The notes under the pieces: generated by a model | Told to the model about the DNA's origin: nothing | The model's database searches: none | The model's input: the letters and a program-made list of their open reading frames with translations, nothing else | Source of the DNA: Paeniglutamicibacter psychrophenolicus | GTDB taxonomy: Bacteria > Actinomycetota > Actinomycetes > Actinomycetales > Micrococcaceae | DNA: 64,000 nucleotides | NCBI RefSeq assembly: GCF_017876575.1 | Contig: NZ_JAGIOE010000001.1 | Location: 992,001-1,056,000 of the forward strand | Direction: 5' to 3' | Shown here: in pieces, positions 8,452 through 19,600 of the stretch | Position numbering within the stretch: the stretch's first letter is position 1 | How the letters are laid out: each line of letters begins with the position of its first letter | Program-made: the position numbers and the translations under genes

Positions 8452-9981
8452 CTAGACGGTGTTCGGCCGCAGATAGGCATGGATCGACTCCGCGATCTTT
8501 AATCCGAGCGGTACAGGAACTGCATTTCCAATCTGTTTGGCGATATCAGTCTTTGAGCCGCACCATCGAAAGTTGTCGGGGAATCCTTGGAGCTTGGCTG
8601 CTTCGTAGTGTGTTATTGGCCGGTTTTCAGTGGGGTGCAGGTATCGGCCCTTTTCTGGTTTGAAGAACTCGGTCCGAACTGTGACCGACGGTGCTCCAGC
8701 TCGCACGCGTCCCATAACATCTCCTGCGCCAGAATCATGGTTGTCCCATGACTTGGTCGACAAGTATTCAATAGTTGCGCGGCGGGTAGAAGCGTCGTCT
8801 TTGATCTGTACTCGAAACGTCTCTTTCTTCCTCCCTCCGGGTGAAACGGCATCGGTATCGCTGCCCGATTCATACGAGAGGACGCAGAAGCTGCTTGAAG
8901 TGGTAATGCTATCGACCACAAGCCTGTAGGTACCGAGAGGATCGAGTTCGCCTTGGGCATTCCTCGGCTTCCCTACCTTTTCTATAATAAATTCTGAACC
9001 ATCACTGAAACTGCATAGATATCGACCACGCAGGTTGTTGCGATTTCCGTTTGCGGGAATCGCTCGGTAACGGGCCAGTGAGATCGCTTCGGGACGTCTA
9101 CCGATATGTAGCTCGGTAGTTACGAATGGTCCCGTAACCTCCCCAGAAATTCCACGGACAGTCGTCAATCGCCCCTGTGGAAAGTCAGTCTTTTCAAGTT
9201 GCATTGTTGATGTTTCTTCAAACAGGTCGTCAACCGTCCGCCAAGGGAGTTGACTGGGCAAAGCCTCATGACCATCGCGCTCTTCACTCCTAGACCGAAC
9301 CCCTCGAGAGTGACTAGGGACCGGGTACTGCATGCGGTCATCGGAGAGATCAACGTTGGTGCGGATTCCAATGACGATAGCCCGTCGCCGAGCCTGAAGC
9401 GCGCCATAATCGGCTGCATTCAGAAGGTAGCGTCTAGCACGTTCTTGTTCAGTGTCTTCAGGGGTTGCTCCCGGCGCTTCGACGAGTCGATAGTTCATGA
9501 GGTCCCCCGTCCCAATTCGCTCCTGGAGGTCATCAAACTCGACCGAACGGACGAATCGATCGACGTTTTCGATAACGAAAACTTTAGGTTGCAGGACAGT
9601 TACGACCCGAATGAACTCTTGCCAAAGTTTGTTGCGCTCAACGCGGACCTTATTGCGGTTAAGGCCCGAAAACCCCTGGCACGGAGGGCCACCGACGACA
9701 ACGTCGACTTCGTCGGGTTCCCATTTTGGTTCCCAACCAACTATGTCCCCACAGAAAATCTCTGGTGGGTCAAAGCGGTGGGCACGATTCGACTCAGCTC
9801 CGAAGTTCATGGCATATGAAGCGGCAGCCGATGGCTCCCATTCAACCGCACCCAAGCTTCGGAATACTGGGGCTGTAGTGCCATCGGGCCGGTACTGATG
9901 AAACCCTTCAGTTAGACCACCGCAGCCAGAGAATAGATCGAGAACCGTAATCGGAGCCTCGACTGTATCCACTGATTTCAT
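8452..9981 (-). CDS. drmMII: DNA (cytosine-5-)-methyltransferase, DrmMII-like
   Basis: A 509-residue C5-cytosine methyltransferase. Motif I VLDLFSGCGGLTEGF (SAM binding) is at residues 13-27, motif IV GGPPCQGFS has the catalytic Cys101, motif VI is VIENVD (138-140 ENV), motif VIII is LQARRRAIVIG, and the C-terminal motifs AKLQGFPDNF and QIGNAVPVPLG close the fold. A long variable target-recognition region lies at about residues 230-430. It is the last gene of the minus-strand set and starts 141 bp after DrmB. No cognate restriction endonuclease of ordinary type II form is adjacent, so with DrmA/DrmB it most likely marks self DNA for a DISARM-like system. The target sequence cannot be read from the protein. 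The DrmMII name rests on context; a solitary Dcm-type enzyme is the alternative. Confidence 0.88.
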   Translation of the reverse strand: MKSVDTVEAPITVLDLFSGCGGLTEGFHQYRPDGTTAPVFRSLGAVEWEPSAAASYAMNFGAESNRAHRFDPPEIFCGDIVGWEPKWEPDEVDVVVGGPPCQGFSGLNRNKVRVERNKLWQEFIRVVTVLQPKVFVIENVDRFVRSVEFDDLQERIGTGDLMNYRLVEAPGATPEDTEQERARRYLLNAADYGALQARRRAIVIGIRTNVDLSDDRMQYPVPSHSRGVRSRSEERDGHEALPSQLPWRTVDDLFEETSTMQLEKTDFPQGRLTTVRGISGEVTGPFVTTELHIGRRPEAISLARYRAIPANGNRNNLRGRYLCSFSDGSEFIIEKVGKPRNAQGELDPLGTYRLVVDSITTSSSFCVLSYESGSDTDAVSPGGRKKETFRVQIKDDASTRRATIEYLSTKSWDNHDSGAGDVMGRVRAGAPSVTVRTEFFKPEKGRYLHPTENRPITHYEAAKLQGFPDNFRWCGSKTDIAKQIGNAVPVPLGLKIAESIHAYLRPNTV

Positions 9982-10122
9982 TGCCCTAGTCTATCCCGGC
10001 AGCACGATCAACCCGGGGCGCACGTCTGTGCTCGAGCTCTAACTCCGTGCGGACGCGGAAAGGTACTATTTCTCTTTTTGAACCCTATGGTTCTTGCCAG
10101 GGGCGGCAGTTGGTAACTCTAG

Positions 10123-11931
10123 TCATCTGTCCGTAGACCGGACTTCCTCCAGTACACCATCTAGCAGCCCGGGGACGCTGCTCCCACCAAGCACGAGCTG
10201 TCTGTCGAGAAGGCGATTTGCTGTTTCACATGATGTCTCGCTGATGAGGGAGCACCCGTGGCATGCAGAAAGGTTAAGGCTAGTTGCCCCTTGCCGGTCA
10301 CTCTCGATACAGACTGGATCGTTCGAGCAGACATCGGCATCGTCCAGGGCCGCCAGTAAAATTGGCACTAACTTATCCGGATCGCCGAGTCTGACGAGTC
10401 CTCCGAGCGTGCCCTGTGCATCACCGGCTGCCGTATAAATCAAGATGCCTGCCGTGCGGTCCGGCCGATCGGACTGCGCGTAGATTCGCTCTTGAAGAGA
10501 CGCCGAGGAGTATCCACTGGCGAATGCAAGACGACGAATCAAGAGGTGCGCGATCGTGTGCAGGGCCACATAGCGAGGCTCGGGAACGTCCAATCGCTGC
10601 GCCCATTGGGTTCTATTGCGCCGTTCTATGAGGATGCCGGCCCGGGCCTTAACCTCTGGCCTTTTCTCCCACTCGGTTAGGAACTGCTCATCGAAGCGCA
10701 GAAAAATCCCTTCCCCGTATACCTCGATTGCAGGGAATACCGGCCTTCGTTTCCCATCAATTGATAAGTCGGCGCTGATCAGGTCTGCTTCGGCTGTGTG
10801 GCGTCGAAAGCCTGTGAGGGCACGAACCTCACGTACCCTTCGGACTTGCCCAATGCTTGTCAGACGGGCTGACAAGGCTGGAGGAACACCTTGCTGGTCA
10901 CTGACGCGCCAACTATCAACGACAAAGTCTCCGTAACTTTGGTCACGGCCTGTTCTTGTCAGTTTCTTGAGGAAGGCCGCCCATTCGCCATCTTTGAGAT
11001 CGAGTAAGGCAGCGTCGGACGGTTCATCTACACCAGAGGCAACATTGAGTACCTCTTCAGGAGTCACGCCGAGTTCGTCAGCGATCCATCCGGCGACTAA
11101 ATGAGCCTGCGGACCACCGTTGTCAGCGACGACTTTCTCGAAAAACATATGGCCACGAATGGCATCGGCGGCCTCGGCCGAGCGTGGGAGTTCCTCGGGA
11201 ATATCAAGCGCCGAGATCCGTTCTGCAATGTAGTTTCCAGTTGCACCACGCTGTGTTGCTATCAGCGTGTGCTCGCATGCACTACCGGATTCCGGTTCCT
11301 GCCATGGTTGAACGCCCTTGCATCGGATACCATCACGACCGAGTGCTCCCTTTGTTACAAGATCGGAAAGAGGGCGTGACCGCTTGCAACCCCCGCATTC
11401 CACACGCAAAGATTTAAGTCCCTCACCGTGCTTTGCTGATCTGACAAATCGAAGCTCCTTATATGAGCGGCAGAAGCGCACGGACTCAGTGGCACCGGCA
11501 TCACGGCCGCGATGGGCCCACATGAACCAAGGGATGTCTTGGAGGTGGCTGCCCTTCTCACATACCGCGACATAGCGCATGGGAACGAGCGATCCACCGC
11601 AGAAGCACGTGTTCGTCCACTTACCTTTTTTCCGGCCTGTCTGTGCTGATAGTTTTGAGCACCGCTCACAGAATCTCCAGGCAGGGAAACGCCAGTAGAG
11701 CAGGCCGAGCGTGTCCTTGCCTGTGCGGCCTGAGTGGGTAGGGGCCTCACGCAGGACACTCTGACCGATCCGCTCCACGAGGCGTTCGCAGTGGATCTCT
11801 GGTGAAAACTTTTTGTCCCACCACGACGTGTCGGGAGCAATCAGGGATTCACCTCGTATATCGACGATTGCGCCGACGCCGAAAGGCGAGACCGTCTCGG
11901 ATAACCTCAGGTCATGCTTGATCCGTTCCAC
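10123..11931 (-). CDS. drmB: DrmB-like protein with DUF1998 domain
   Basis: About 602 residues from a GTG start at 11931, chosen because GAGGAGGGG lies 4 bases upstream and homology begins exactly there (ERIKHDLRLSETVSPFGVGA). The longer upstream frame is inside DrmA. Zinc-ribbon cysteines CERC (88, 91) and CFCGG (109, 111) are followed by more Cys pairs (CGGCKR). The C-terminal DUF1998 region contains ALHTIAHLLIRRLAFASG, GILIYTAAGDAQGTLGG and late cysteines (CSNDPVC, CHGC). This is the layout of DrmB, the DISARM partner of DrmA. It overlaps the DrmA stop by 20 bp, so translation is coupled. In DISARM, DrmAB forms a DNA-translocating complex that recognises incoming DNA; that role is transferred by family. 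Confidence 0.88.
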   Translation of the reverse strand: MERIKHDLRLSETVSPFGVGAIVDIRGESLIAPDTSWWDKKFSPEIHCERLVERIGQSVLREAPTHSGRTGKDTLGLLYWRFPAWRFCERCSKLSAQTGRKKGKWTNTCFCGGSLVPMRYVAVCEKGSHLQDIPWFMWAHRGRDAGATESVRFCRSYKELRFVRSAKHGEGLKSLRVECGGCKRSRPLSDLVTKGALGRDGIRCKGVQPWQEPESGSACEHTLIATQRGATGNYIAERISALDIPEELPRSAEAADAIRGHMFFEKVVADNGGPQAHLVAGWIADELGVTPEEVLNVASGVDEPSDAALLDLKDGEWAAFLKKLTRTGRDQSYGDFVVDSWRVSDQQGVPPALSARLTSIGQVRRVREVRALTGFRRHTAEADLISADLSIDGKRRPVFPAIEVYGEGIFLRFDEQFLTEWEKRPEVKARAGILIERRNRTQWAQRLDVPEPRYVALHTIAHLLIRRLAFASGYSSASLQERIYAQSDRPDRTAGILIYTAAGDAQGTLGGLVRLGDPDKLVPILLAALDDADVCSNDPVCIESDRQGATSLNLSACHGCSLISETSCETANRLLDRQLVLGGSSVPGLLDGVLEEVRSTDR

Positions 11932-14900
11932 TGGACCCCTCCTCGAAAGGTTCGCGTACTTCCACAGCAACGTTGGGTTCGACTGATCGCATTGAGTCGG
12001 CGACGAGCCACCCCTCACCTGACTGCCCAAAACGCTTGAGCAAGGCAACATCATCCTTGTCGTGACGGTCGTACAGTAGACGCTCACCTGACTCTCGGGA
12101 GTTCCGGGCACGTCGGTCCCAGTCGGTTAGAAGTGCTCGCATTCTTTCCTGTGTATCGCTAGACTCGATTGGTTCGGCGCGCTGCACAAGCCCAACGAAG
12201 CGTTCGACGAGTTCGTTGATGGACTCACTCTGTGCAACATTGTTCAGGTCAAATCGAACAGCAGCCTCATTATCGGAGAGATCGGATACCAGGTGTCGCG
12301 CAAGAATGATGAGGGCGCCCGAGAGTGAACGCTCGCGTGAGGCCAGAGACCACGGGGTCACGCTTGTTGGTTCGACGCTGCGATAAAGCGCCTCATGAAA
12401 CCCTCGGAATGTCTCGAAGTGGGATCGATCTCGCGCTCGGTTGGAGCGGAACAATGTTGTGACTATTCCTGGGATCTTGCCACGTCCGACACGGCTAGTA
12501 GCCTGGATATACTCCGAGGTGGTCTTGGGCTGTCCGACCATTAACATCAGAGCAAGGCGTGGGATATCGATACCCACGGAGAGCATGTTTGATGAGAGCA
12601 CGATGTCGACCGCTTGGTCGGAATCATCCGCACTGTGCCTGAGTTCGCGTAGAACCTTAGGCAACTCCTCCGGCCCGCGACGGCTGGTCAACTCAAGCAC
12701 TTTTTCAGCTCTGACGGTGCGGAGTTTGTATCCTAGCCGGTCAGCACGAGGTTCGAGCCGGCCGTTGACGTCGTCAACAACAAGCGTTCCGGTACGCCCG
12801 AGCTCGCGCAAGCTGTTGTGGTACATGACTGACGTCCAGTATGCATCACGTGCTGTCACAGAGTCGGGGTCTTGCTCAAGCACGAAGGGGATCTCAAGAA
12901 GTGGTGATGCTGCAGATACTGTCGCAGACATCTGCGACAGTGCTTGTGGCATCAGGCCGAGGTACAAGCGTCCCTCGCCGCTGCTCACTGGCCGGGAGAA
13001 AAACGTGCGGTCGTCATCGAGACCAGAAGGCGGGTAGAGTGCAACGTCGCGGCCGTACAGCCCCTGCACCTGCTCGTGCGAAGCTCTGATTGTCGCAGTG
13101 GACGCAATAATCTTGGGTGTTTGCCCACCTGCTGCGAGCAACATTTGAATGACCGTGTCGAAGACTGCAACTGTTGTTCCCAACGGCCCCGAAAGCAGAT
13201 GCAGTTCGTCTTGAATAATCATCGAGGGCTGGCTAAACGCAGTGTTTAGGCCCAACAACCGTCCCGCTTCGGGGCGGAATTGCAAGCGGGCGAACTTATC
13301 AACGGTCGCTAGCAAGATCGTTGGCGGGTTTTCGTAGAGTTCTTCATCCACGACGGCGACCGGTAGTTCATCGCGAAACTCGCAAGAATTACTGGTGCAG
13401 TGGATGACGACGTCGTGGCCGACAAGCCTAACGCCATACTCACTCAACTTTGAAGATCGCATCCGAGGTAACAGTTCCGTGCCACACCAAGGGCAACTCT
13501 CGATCTGGAACTGGTTGGCTTCCTCAGGACGCGCTGCTTTGTGGAGTCGTTCCAGTGCGGCCTTCGCATCACGTCGCGTTCCTGGCGTGACCTCGTTTCC
13601 GACCCAAAGACCGATCGTGAAGGGCGCCATCCCCTTGGTGCGCGCGTCACCGATCCGATCTGGACGTCGGAGCATCTCCATTGCGCAGACGAGTGAAGCT
13701 GCACGCTGGAACTGTTGGGCAGTTAACAAACGAAGGGTGTACCGAGTTAAGACCGCAGTTCCTCCACCCGCTGGCCCATCGACGATTCTGCGACGGAAGA
13801 TCTCTATCGCGGCGAGTGCGAGGTAGGCCTCGGTCTTCCCGCCACCGGTCGGGAACCAGATTAGATCGACGAGTTCACGCTCAGCATGGGTTTCGTCGAC
13901 AACGGACGTTAGAGAAACGAGCAAGAACCCGAGCTGGAACGGCCTCCAACGAGGCTCAGGCGGATCGTCACCCCGGCTTGCCACCGTTTGGTGCATTTGA
14001 AGCCGCATCGCAGACATGGCTAAGGCGAATGCGGAACGGAGCTTGGACTGCTCGGGTTGCCGTAAGAGGGCAGTGCTCTCGCGCATCCGGCTGAGGGCCA
14101 CCTCTGATCGCGCGACTATCCGCCCGGCAATTGAAACATCAGAACCGAACGAACTCACCCGAGCTGATTCAGTTGTTACCCAGCCCCCAAATGCTTCGAC
14201 AAAAGCGTCCATAGAAGCGAGAACTTCGTCTGGTGACGAATCTAGACGCTCGAGGTGGCTCAGCATTAGGGCCCGCGCTTCAACGGACGGCTCCTCGAAG
14301 GATGTTGTCTCGACGGCAGGGATCACGAAAGACGGAACTGGGTCTAGTCGCACCTGGGCGCAACGTCCAACATCGGTAAGATCCCAGTCAGCAGCCATGC
14401 CGTGGCCAACGGCGTATACCTGACGGTTTCGGTATCGTAAGCGTAGCTCAGCCGACTCTTCGTCGAGATCGAATGCTTTGGTCGTGTCATACTCCAGAAA
14501 CGATCCGTTTTCCTGAGGAGTGACTGAGAGGGCTACCTGGTACAGCATGTTGATCGCATCGAGGCGGACGTCGCCGGCCGAAGTCGCTAGAACACGCACA
14601 TGGACAGTCACGAGGTACGCGTCACCGAGCACCCTCCACCGCGATCCGATTTGAATCGGAATATCACCTGCTACAGCCTGGCTGTGTGGCTCCTCCCGAG
14701 AGAGTTCGAGACCCTCGAAATGAAATGGAACTCGTCTCCAACGCGGGGGACCATCTCCACCCACTACAACATATGTCGCGCCTGTGAGGTCACACCGGAT
14801 GGTGGAGCTGTCGGTGACAAAAGAAATCGCCACCGACGAAGGCTTCCAGTCCTCTGCAATGGGAATTCCGGCACTTACCTCCTCCACTTCCCCGTTCGAA

Positions 14901-15112
14901 GCAACTGCCGCGTCGACATCGACTTCGTTGGCGTCCATGGAAACAACTCCGTCGTCCGTGACTGGCATGGAGACGTCACGTGGAAAGAGCATACCGACGG
15001 CGTACTGCAAATTTGGCAGATTCTCGAGGACCTCGTCGTCTCCTCCGTCTGGCCCAACGTACGCCGATCGAAGATGCTCGAGGACCCGACTTTGTACTTG
15101 GGTGAGGGTCAT
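11912..15112 (-). CDS. drmA: DrmA-like SF2 helicase of DISARM
   Basis: A 1066-residue helicase. A long N-terminal region of beta-rich sequence (1-400) precedes the Walker A motif FPTGGGKTEAY (421-427). A zinc-binding pair CPWCG (540-543) and later cysteines (572, 577) sit between the motifs. The DExH box is IIQDELHLLSG (634-638), motif III is ASTATIRAS, and motif VI is QATSRVGRG in the second RecA lobe. Length and domain order agree with DrmA, the helicase conserved in all DISARM types. Its start codon overlaps the stop of the NERD-helicase gene (ATGA), and DrmB overlaps its end, so all are read from one message. AT-richer codon use than the flanks supports transfer. Confidence 0.9.
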   Translation of the reverse strand: MTLTQVQSRVLEHLRSAYVGPDGGDDEVLENLPNLQYAVGMLFPRDVSMPVTDDGVVSMDANEVDVDAAVASNGEVEEVSAGIPIAEDWKPSSVAISFVTDSSTIRCDLTGATYVVVGGDGPPRWRRVPFHFEGLELSREEPHSQAVAGDIPIQIGSRWRVLGDAYLVTVHVRVLATSAGDVRLDAINMLYQVALSVTPQENGSFLEYDTTKAFDLDEESAELRLRYRNRQVYAVGHGMAADWDLTDVGRCAQVRLDPVPSFVIPAVETTSFEEPSVEARALMLSHLERLDSSPDEVLASMDAFVEAFGGWVTTESARVSSFGSDVSIAGRIVARSEVALSRMRESTALLRQPEQSKLRSAFALAMSAMRLQMHQTVASRGDDPPEPRWRPFQLGFLLVSLTSVVDETHAERELVDLIWFPTGGGKTEAYLALAAIEIFRRRIVDGPAGGGTAVLTRYTLRLLTAQQFQRAASLVCAMEMLRRPDRIGDARTKGMAPFTIGLWVGNEVTPGTRRDAKAALERLHKAARPEEANQFQIESCPWCGTELLPRMRSSKLSEYGVRLVGHDVVIHCTSNSCEFRDELPVAVVDEELYENPPTILLATVDKFARLQFRPEAGRLLGLNTAFSQPSMIIQDELHLLSGPLGTTVAVFDTVIQMLLAAGGQTPKIIASTATIRASHEQVQGLYGRDVALYPPSGLDDDRTFFSRPVSSGEGRLYLGLMPQALSQMSATVSAASPLLEIPFVLEQDPDSVTARDAYWTSVMYHNSLRELGRTGTLVVDDVNGRLEPRADRLGYKLRTVRAEKVLELTSRRGPEELPKVLRELRHSADDSDQAVDIVLSSNMLSVGIDIPRLALMLMVGQPKTTSEYIQATSRVGRGKIPGIVTTLFRSNRARDRSHFETFRGFHEALYRSVEPTSVTPWSLASRERSLSGALIILARHLVSDLSDNEAAVRFDLNNVAQSESINELVERFVGLVQRAEPIESSDTQERMRALLTDWDRRARNSRESGERLLYDRHDKDDVALLKRFGQSGEGWLVADSMRSVEPNVAVEVREPFEEGSSGTDQA

Positions 15113-16629
15113 CTGGCCGCCATCTTTTGCTGTATGAGTTTCTGGAGACGTCGCCTGTCATCTTTGGACACCAAAATATGAAGCGAGACTCGTGCTCGAG
15201 TAACAGCGACATAGAAGGCTGCAGCGCCAGCGCTGTCGAGCGAATTGGGTAGGCCGCATACGACGACGTGCTCAGCCTCAAGCCCTTTGGCGAACCTTGG
15301 GCTGGTGAAGACGAAACCATCAACGCTTTTCGTTGGGGGCCTGTCAGAAGCCGGGTCGATGATCCAGATGCCGTCCGGGGAGACACCTCCACCGACTAGC
15401 TGTCTGGCGACGTCTTCTCCGTCAGCTCCAGTTACCCGACTGGATGTCGTGTGCCAGTGGACTTTTTCGCCATGCACGATTCCAGGATCGCCAACATCAG
15501 CACCGAGATATTCCTGGACGATGTGCACGATCGCTCGCGTATTCCGCACGTTAAGATCAAGGTCGACGGCGATGCCTTCTTCTGCAACTAGCGCGGCTAC
15601 ATCCTCGTCGTAGTGACCGTCAACGTGAGCCTGGTTGTTCGGGTCGAGGAACATACGCCAACGCCCGCCCGTTCGCCCTCCAACTAGTACCGAGTCAATT
15701 CGGTCCATGGCATCAGCAGTCATCATGTCCTGCGCTTCATCGACCAACACCACGTCGTATTGCCCCGCCGTACAGAGGTCATCGAACGGAACCACATCCA
15801 CGGGCAAACTCTCCAAATGCGGGGCGAAATACCCTGCAAGAGCGGGGGACTTGAACGTGACCAGGACAGAACGCCCCTGTTCCGCCTCTTGCTTGGCAGC
15901 CTCAACCAACACCAACGACTTTCCGGTGCCCGCGCCACCGTAGACCAGAACACGCTGGTTCCGCGCTAGCGCGGCTAAAACACGTGCCTGACCAGCCGTT
16001 GCGCGGTTCTGTTCCTCAATCACGGCTCCTCGTTGCGCATCGATAACAGGCATGCGCGTAAACTCGCCGAACAGTCGGACCCTCAAGTCGTCCATCCGAG
16101 CAAGCTTCTGCTTGCTTGGAGCTTTTTGCGCCTCGCTCGCGACTGCGTCAAGGACCGTCGCGATACTGGTGGATGTCATGTCGTCACGGGCGAGCCAGTG
16201 CGTAGGGAGCCAACCGACTGCTTCTGGGGGCGCAACAATGTCGGGAGTAACCACGACAGCCTCGTGGGCGAACCACCCGATCCCCTGCTCCTTGAGAATG
16301 TCCTTAAGCGCGTATGCCGCAGAGCGCGCTTGCTCCATGGGCGATGTTGCGAGCTTATGCCAGTCCCCGCGCCGGTCAACTGTGTACCAAACCCCAAGGT
16401 GCTTGCGCACGCCCCCGCCTTTGACCTCCACTACAATCACGATCCCGCGCCACAGGATAACGAAGTCTGCCTCGGCCTGCTGCTTGTATGAGTGCGACCG
16501 AAGATCAACCGAATAGAAAGCAACGGCGTCAGGGTCGGTATCTACATCGCGTAGGAGTCGGGCGAATGCCCTTTCGCCCGGGCTCACTGCCTGTTGCTCG
16601 ATGTCTGCCAACGTCGGAACCAGTATCAT
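15109..16629 (-). CDS. NERD-domain nuclease / UvrD-like helicase fusion
   Basis: A 506-residue protein. The N-terminal NERD (nuclease-related) domain has the PDDEXK-like pattern Asp55 in AEADFVILW and Glu68-Val-Lys70 in VVEVKGG. The second half is an SF1-type helicase or DUF2075-like ATPase: Walker A YGGAGTGKSLV (231-238), Walker B VLVDEAQDM (296-301), an arginine-containing LNVRNTRAI segment and the UvrD C-terminal signature FYVAVTRARVSLHIL. It overlaps both neighbours by 4 bp (ATGA at each end), so it is firmly part of the operon. NERD-helicases are widespread and sometimes occur in defence loci, but they are not a standard DISARM component. Here it may supply the nuclease function that DrmC gives in typical DISARM; this is inference. 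Confidence 0.85.
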   Translation of the reverse strand: MILVPTLADIEQQAVSPGERAFARLLRDVDTDPDAVAFYSVDLRSHSYKQQAEADFVILWRGIVIVVEVKGGGVRKHLGVWYTVDRRGDWHKLATSPMEQARSAAYALKDILKEQGIGWFAHEAVVVTPDIVAPPEAVGWLPTHWLARDDMTSTSIATVLDAVASEAQKAPSKQKLARMDDLRVRLFGEFTRMPVIDAQRGAVIEEQNRATAGQARVLAALARNQRVLVYGGAGTGKSLVLVEAAKQEAEQGRSVLVTFKSPALAGYFAPHLESLPVDVVPFDDLCTAGQYDVVLVDEAQDMMTADAMDRIDSVLVGGRTGGRWRMFLDPNNQAHVDGHYDEDVAALVAEEGIAVDLDLNVRNTRAIVHIVQEYLGADVGDPGIVHGEKVHWHTTSSRVTGADGEDVARQLVGGGVSPDGIWIIDPASDRPPTKSVDGFVFTSPRFAKGLEAEHVVVCGLPNSLDSAGAAAFYVAVTRARVSLHILVSKDDRRRLQKLIQQKMAAR

Positions 16630-19600
16630 CCGAGGTGCTCCTTCCAGAGGTCTGTATATTCGTGGTACCCGAGGAAATCATTCATGGCCCCCCAATTGTC
16701 AGAGACATCAACAATGAGGCACTCTTCTTTGCCACCATTTTCCGGACCGCGCAGTCCTCTACCGGCCATCTGGATATACGCGCCGGGGCTGAAGGTGGGG
16801 CGTGCAATATACAAGGCGCGAACACCCGGCGCATCAAATCCCTGTACCAACAAGTCGCAGTTGGCGAGCACTTTGATCTCTCCGTCCTGGAACTGTTTGA
16901 TTACGTTCCGCCGTTCCTGACGCCCGGTCTGGCCACTTAGGGAAGCTGCTTTCACTCCGCGATATCGCAATGACGCGGCGAGTACCTGAGCAGACAACAC
17001 ACTTGGTGTGAAAACTAGGATCGGCCACTCCGGATCCTGACTCAGGATGTGTTCCACCAGAATCCGCATACGCTGTTCGTTGCGACCGATGCGTTCATAT
17101 ACGTTACGGTCGATTAGACGACTGGACTGAATAGAGCTGCGTTCCGCATCTTTGAGCTCAACATCGACGCCTGACGGAAGCACCTCATGCCGGACACTCG
17201 CGAGAACGCCTAGATTGACTAGTTGCCGGTAAGAGTCGGATTCAAATGCCGTGAGCCGATTTGTTCCAAACCGCGAGACCAGTTCTTTGGTACCGCTATG
17301 GTCGCCCGCTCGGCCCTTGAACGGGGTTGCTGAAAGACCTACTAGCGGACGTTCCCAGTTATGCCCGTCGACCTTAAGCCATCGCAAGATCGCGGTGTAG
17401 CGTGTCGATCCGCCCGCCCGGTGTGCTTCATCGATAAAGACAGCGGTCGGCCGGCTCAACCACTCATATTCGGGTCGGCCCATGACCGCTTCAATCTTGG
17501 CGTCGGTTGCAACCATAACTGAAAGCCCGGTGTCAGGTTTGTGGACAATATTGGTGTCCCATAGACGACCGATAGTCAGCGGACGCTCATCGCCAAGGTA
17601 CCGCCAGACTGACTCAAAGGTTTGCACTGCCTGTTCACATAGTTCCGCAGACTGGGCGATCCACAGGATCGTGCCTGACAAGACTTCGTCGACGAACAGC
17701 CTTAGCACTGTCTCAGTCGCTACACGCGTCTTGCCCGCTCCCGTGGGCAATTCGACCATGCCCTTCTGAGCAGCGCCTTCTTCGGATGGCTGTGTCAGAA
17801 CAGTCCGCAAGTCTTCGCCAATTTTTTTCTGGTAGCTATGCAACTTGTTGAGGCGAACAGCGCCGGGGACTACAAACTCCTGCAAGCGTCTTTCAGTTCG
17901 CTGGCCAGCGAACTCGGTGCCGAAGCCCATCTTGCGCACCCAGGAAATCGCTGCTGGTAATCCGGCCCAAGCCGCAGGGACATCGGAGAACCCCTCCTCT
18001 CGAAAACGATCCGCAAGGATAATGAGTGTGTCGGAGCCGTAGACGGTAAGGAACAGCTCCGCGACAGAGGTATGGTCATCGACGATGCCTTGTGCCTCAA
18101 GTGCAGTCCAAAGGCCGGTCGGCAGCGCATCCCGCAGATCGTCGGGCCCAATGTAAAGGTCCAAGCGATCAGCATCCGAATCGATCGAGTGCGCCTCCTG
18201 ACGAAGTAGCTCTAATCGATGGTCGAGCCCAGCCTTGAGTACGGCGGAGAGCTCTGAATTATCGAGACGAAGGCCGAATGCTTCATTCACAAATCTGAGG
18301 ATCCGCACCTCATCAGCGTCGCTCCTGACCACTAACTCAGAGCCGTCGAGGTACCAGTCCATGGGTTGGTCTTCAACACCCTCTTCGGTCGTGACTCGCT
18401 TGGCAATCTGGAGTGCTCGGATGACCTTGGAGGACCCCAGCCGTATACCGAACGCGTTACGTAGCCCAGTGTAGATATCAAGAATTCGCTGGGAGTCTTG
18501 GTTCCCCTCGATGACCATGGAGAACGAAAAGCTATCTTCAAACCGGCAACAACCAACCACTTCGACCATATCTACGACTTGCTCCGGGGCGACGCGCAGA
18601 TATGGGCGCTGGCGGGTGCGAAGGAAATCTTCCTGTTCGTCGGTCGTTGCGAGGTAGACAGAAGAAGGCTCGTGCGCTTCAATCGCTTGTTTGACTCGCG
18701 CTGGTATCGTCACCGGCTTTTCTCCGGAGAGCCCAATTTTGCTCGCTGTGAGCACAAACTCCACCAGCGTGTCATCATCGTCTACCCGCGGGAAGATATC
18801 TCCCTCGAGCATTTCACGGAGGACGCGAGCGGGAACCTTATCGAGTTCGTCCGGGAGATCCAGTGCATTCAGCGCTTGGTGTGGTCCCTTATATAGCGGC
18901 AGCAAACCATCGAATCGAACCAGCGATGGCGCCACGACTTCGCTTACGCGACGGTAGCCACGGCTGGTATTCAATACCCCCACTTGCTCAGTTGCCCACC
19001 TCGCAGGAGACATGACCGCGAAGGTGCGCCCCGTGTCCGTTTCCTCCACAACCATTTTCTCTTCGCCGATTGAAAGCAGGGATACCGTCCACTTCTCGCG
19101 AACTTGCGGTGATGCATTAGCATCACGGAGCATGAAGAGAACTGAGAATGGGCCGGGGCCTTCAGCGGTGCTTAAATCGAAAGACTTGATCGGCCGCTCA
19201 TCAAGACCAATTTGACCATTGAGCAGGCTCAACGTCGCTTGTATAAACGATGCGAATTCTGATTCGTCCTCGAGCGCAAAGTTCTTCACGGGCTCCCGCA
19301 CCACACCCAATTTGTATGCGACATCAGGCACACAGCGATGACGGTCGAGGAGCTTCGAAGCGGCCTCTGCAGGCAGTACAACGTCGATGTCAAGTACCTG
19401 CTGTGGCCAGGCCCAACCGCCGTCACGCGTTGGTACCTTGACAGACGCCGAGGATGAAAGGATTGCCCTAGAAGCCACTGGCGTGGCAACCGACAAGACA
19501 GCGTCCCAGAGCGTGGTGAGATCGGCATCACTCGGTTCTCTTGGGAGAGTTGAGAGTCGCGCGTTAAGGATTGATTCAGGGTCAAGGTCACGGAATCCAA

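Noticed and set aside
11932-12111. Longer N-terminus for DrmB (60 extra residues)
   Set aside because: The extension lies within the DrmA coding sequence and has no homology; a GTG with a very good ribosome-binding site marks the true start at 11931.
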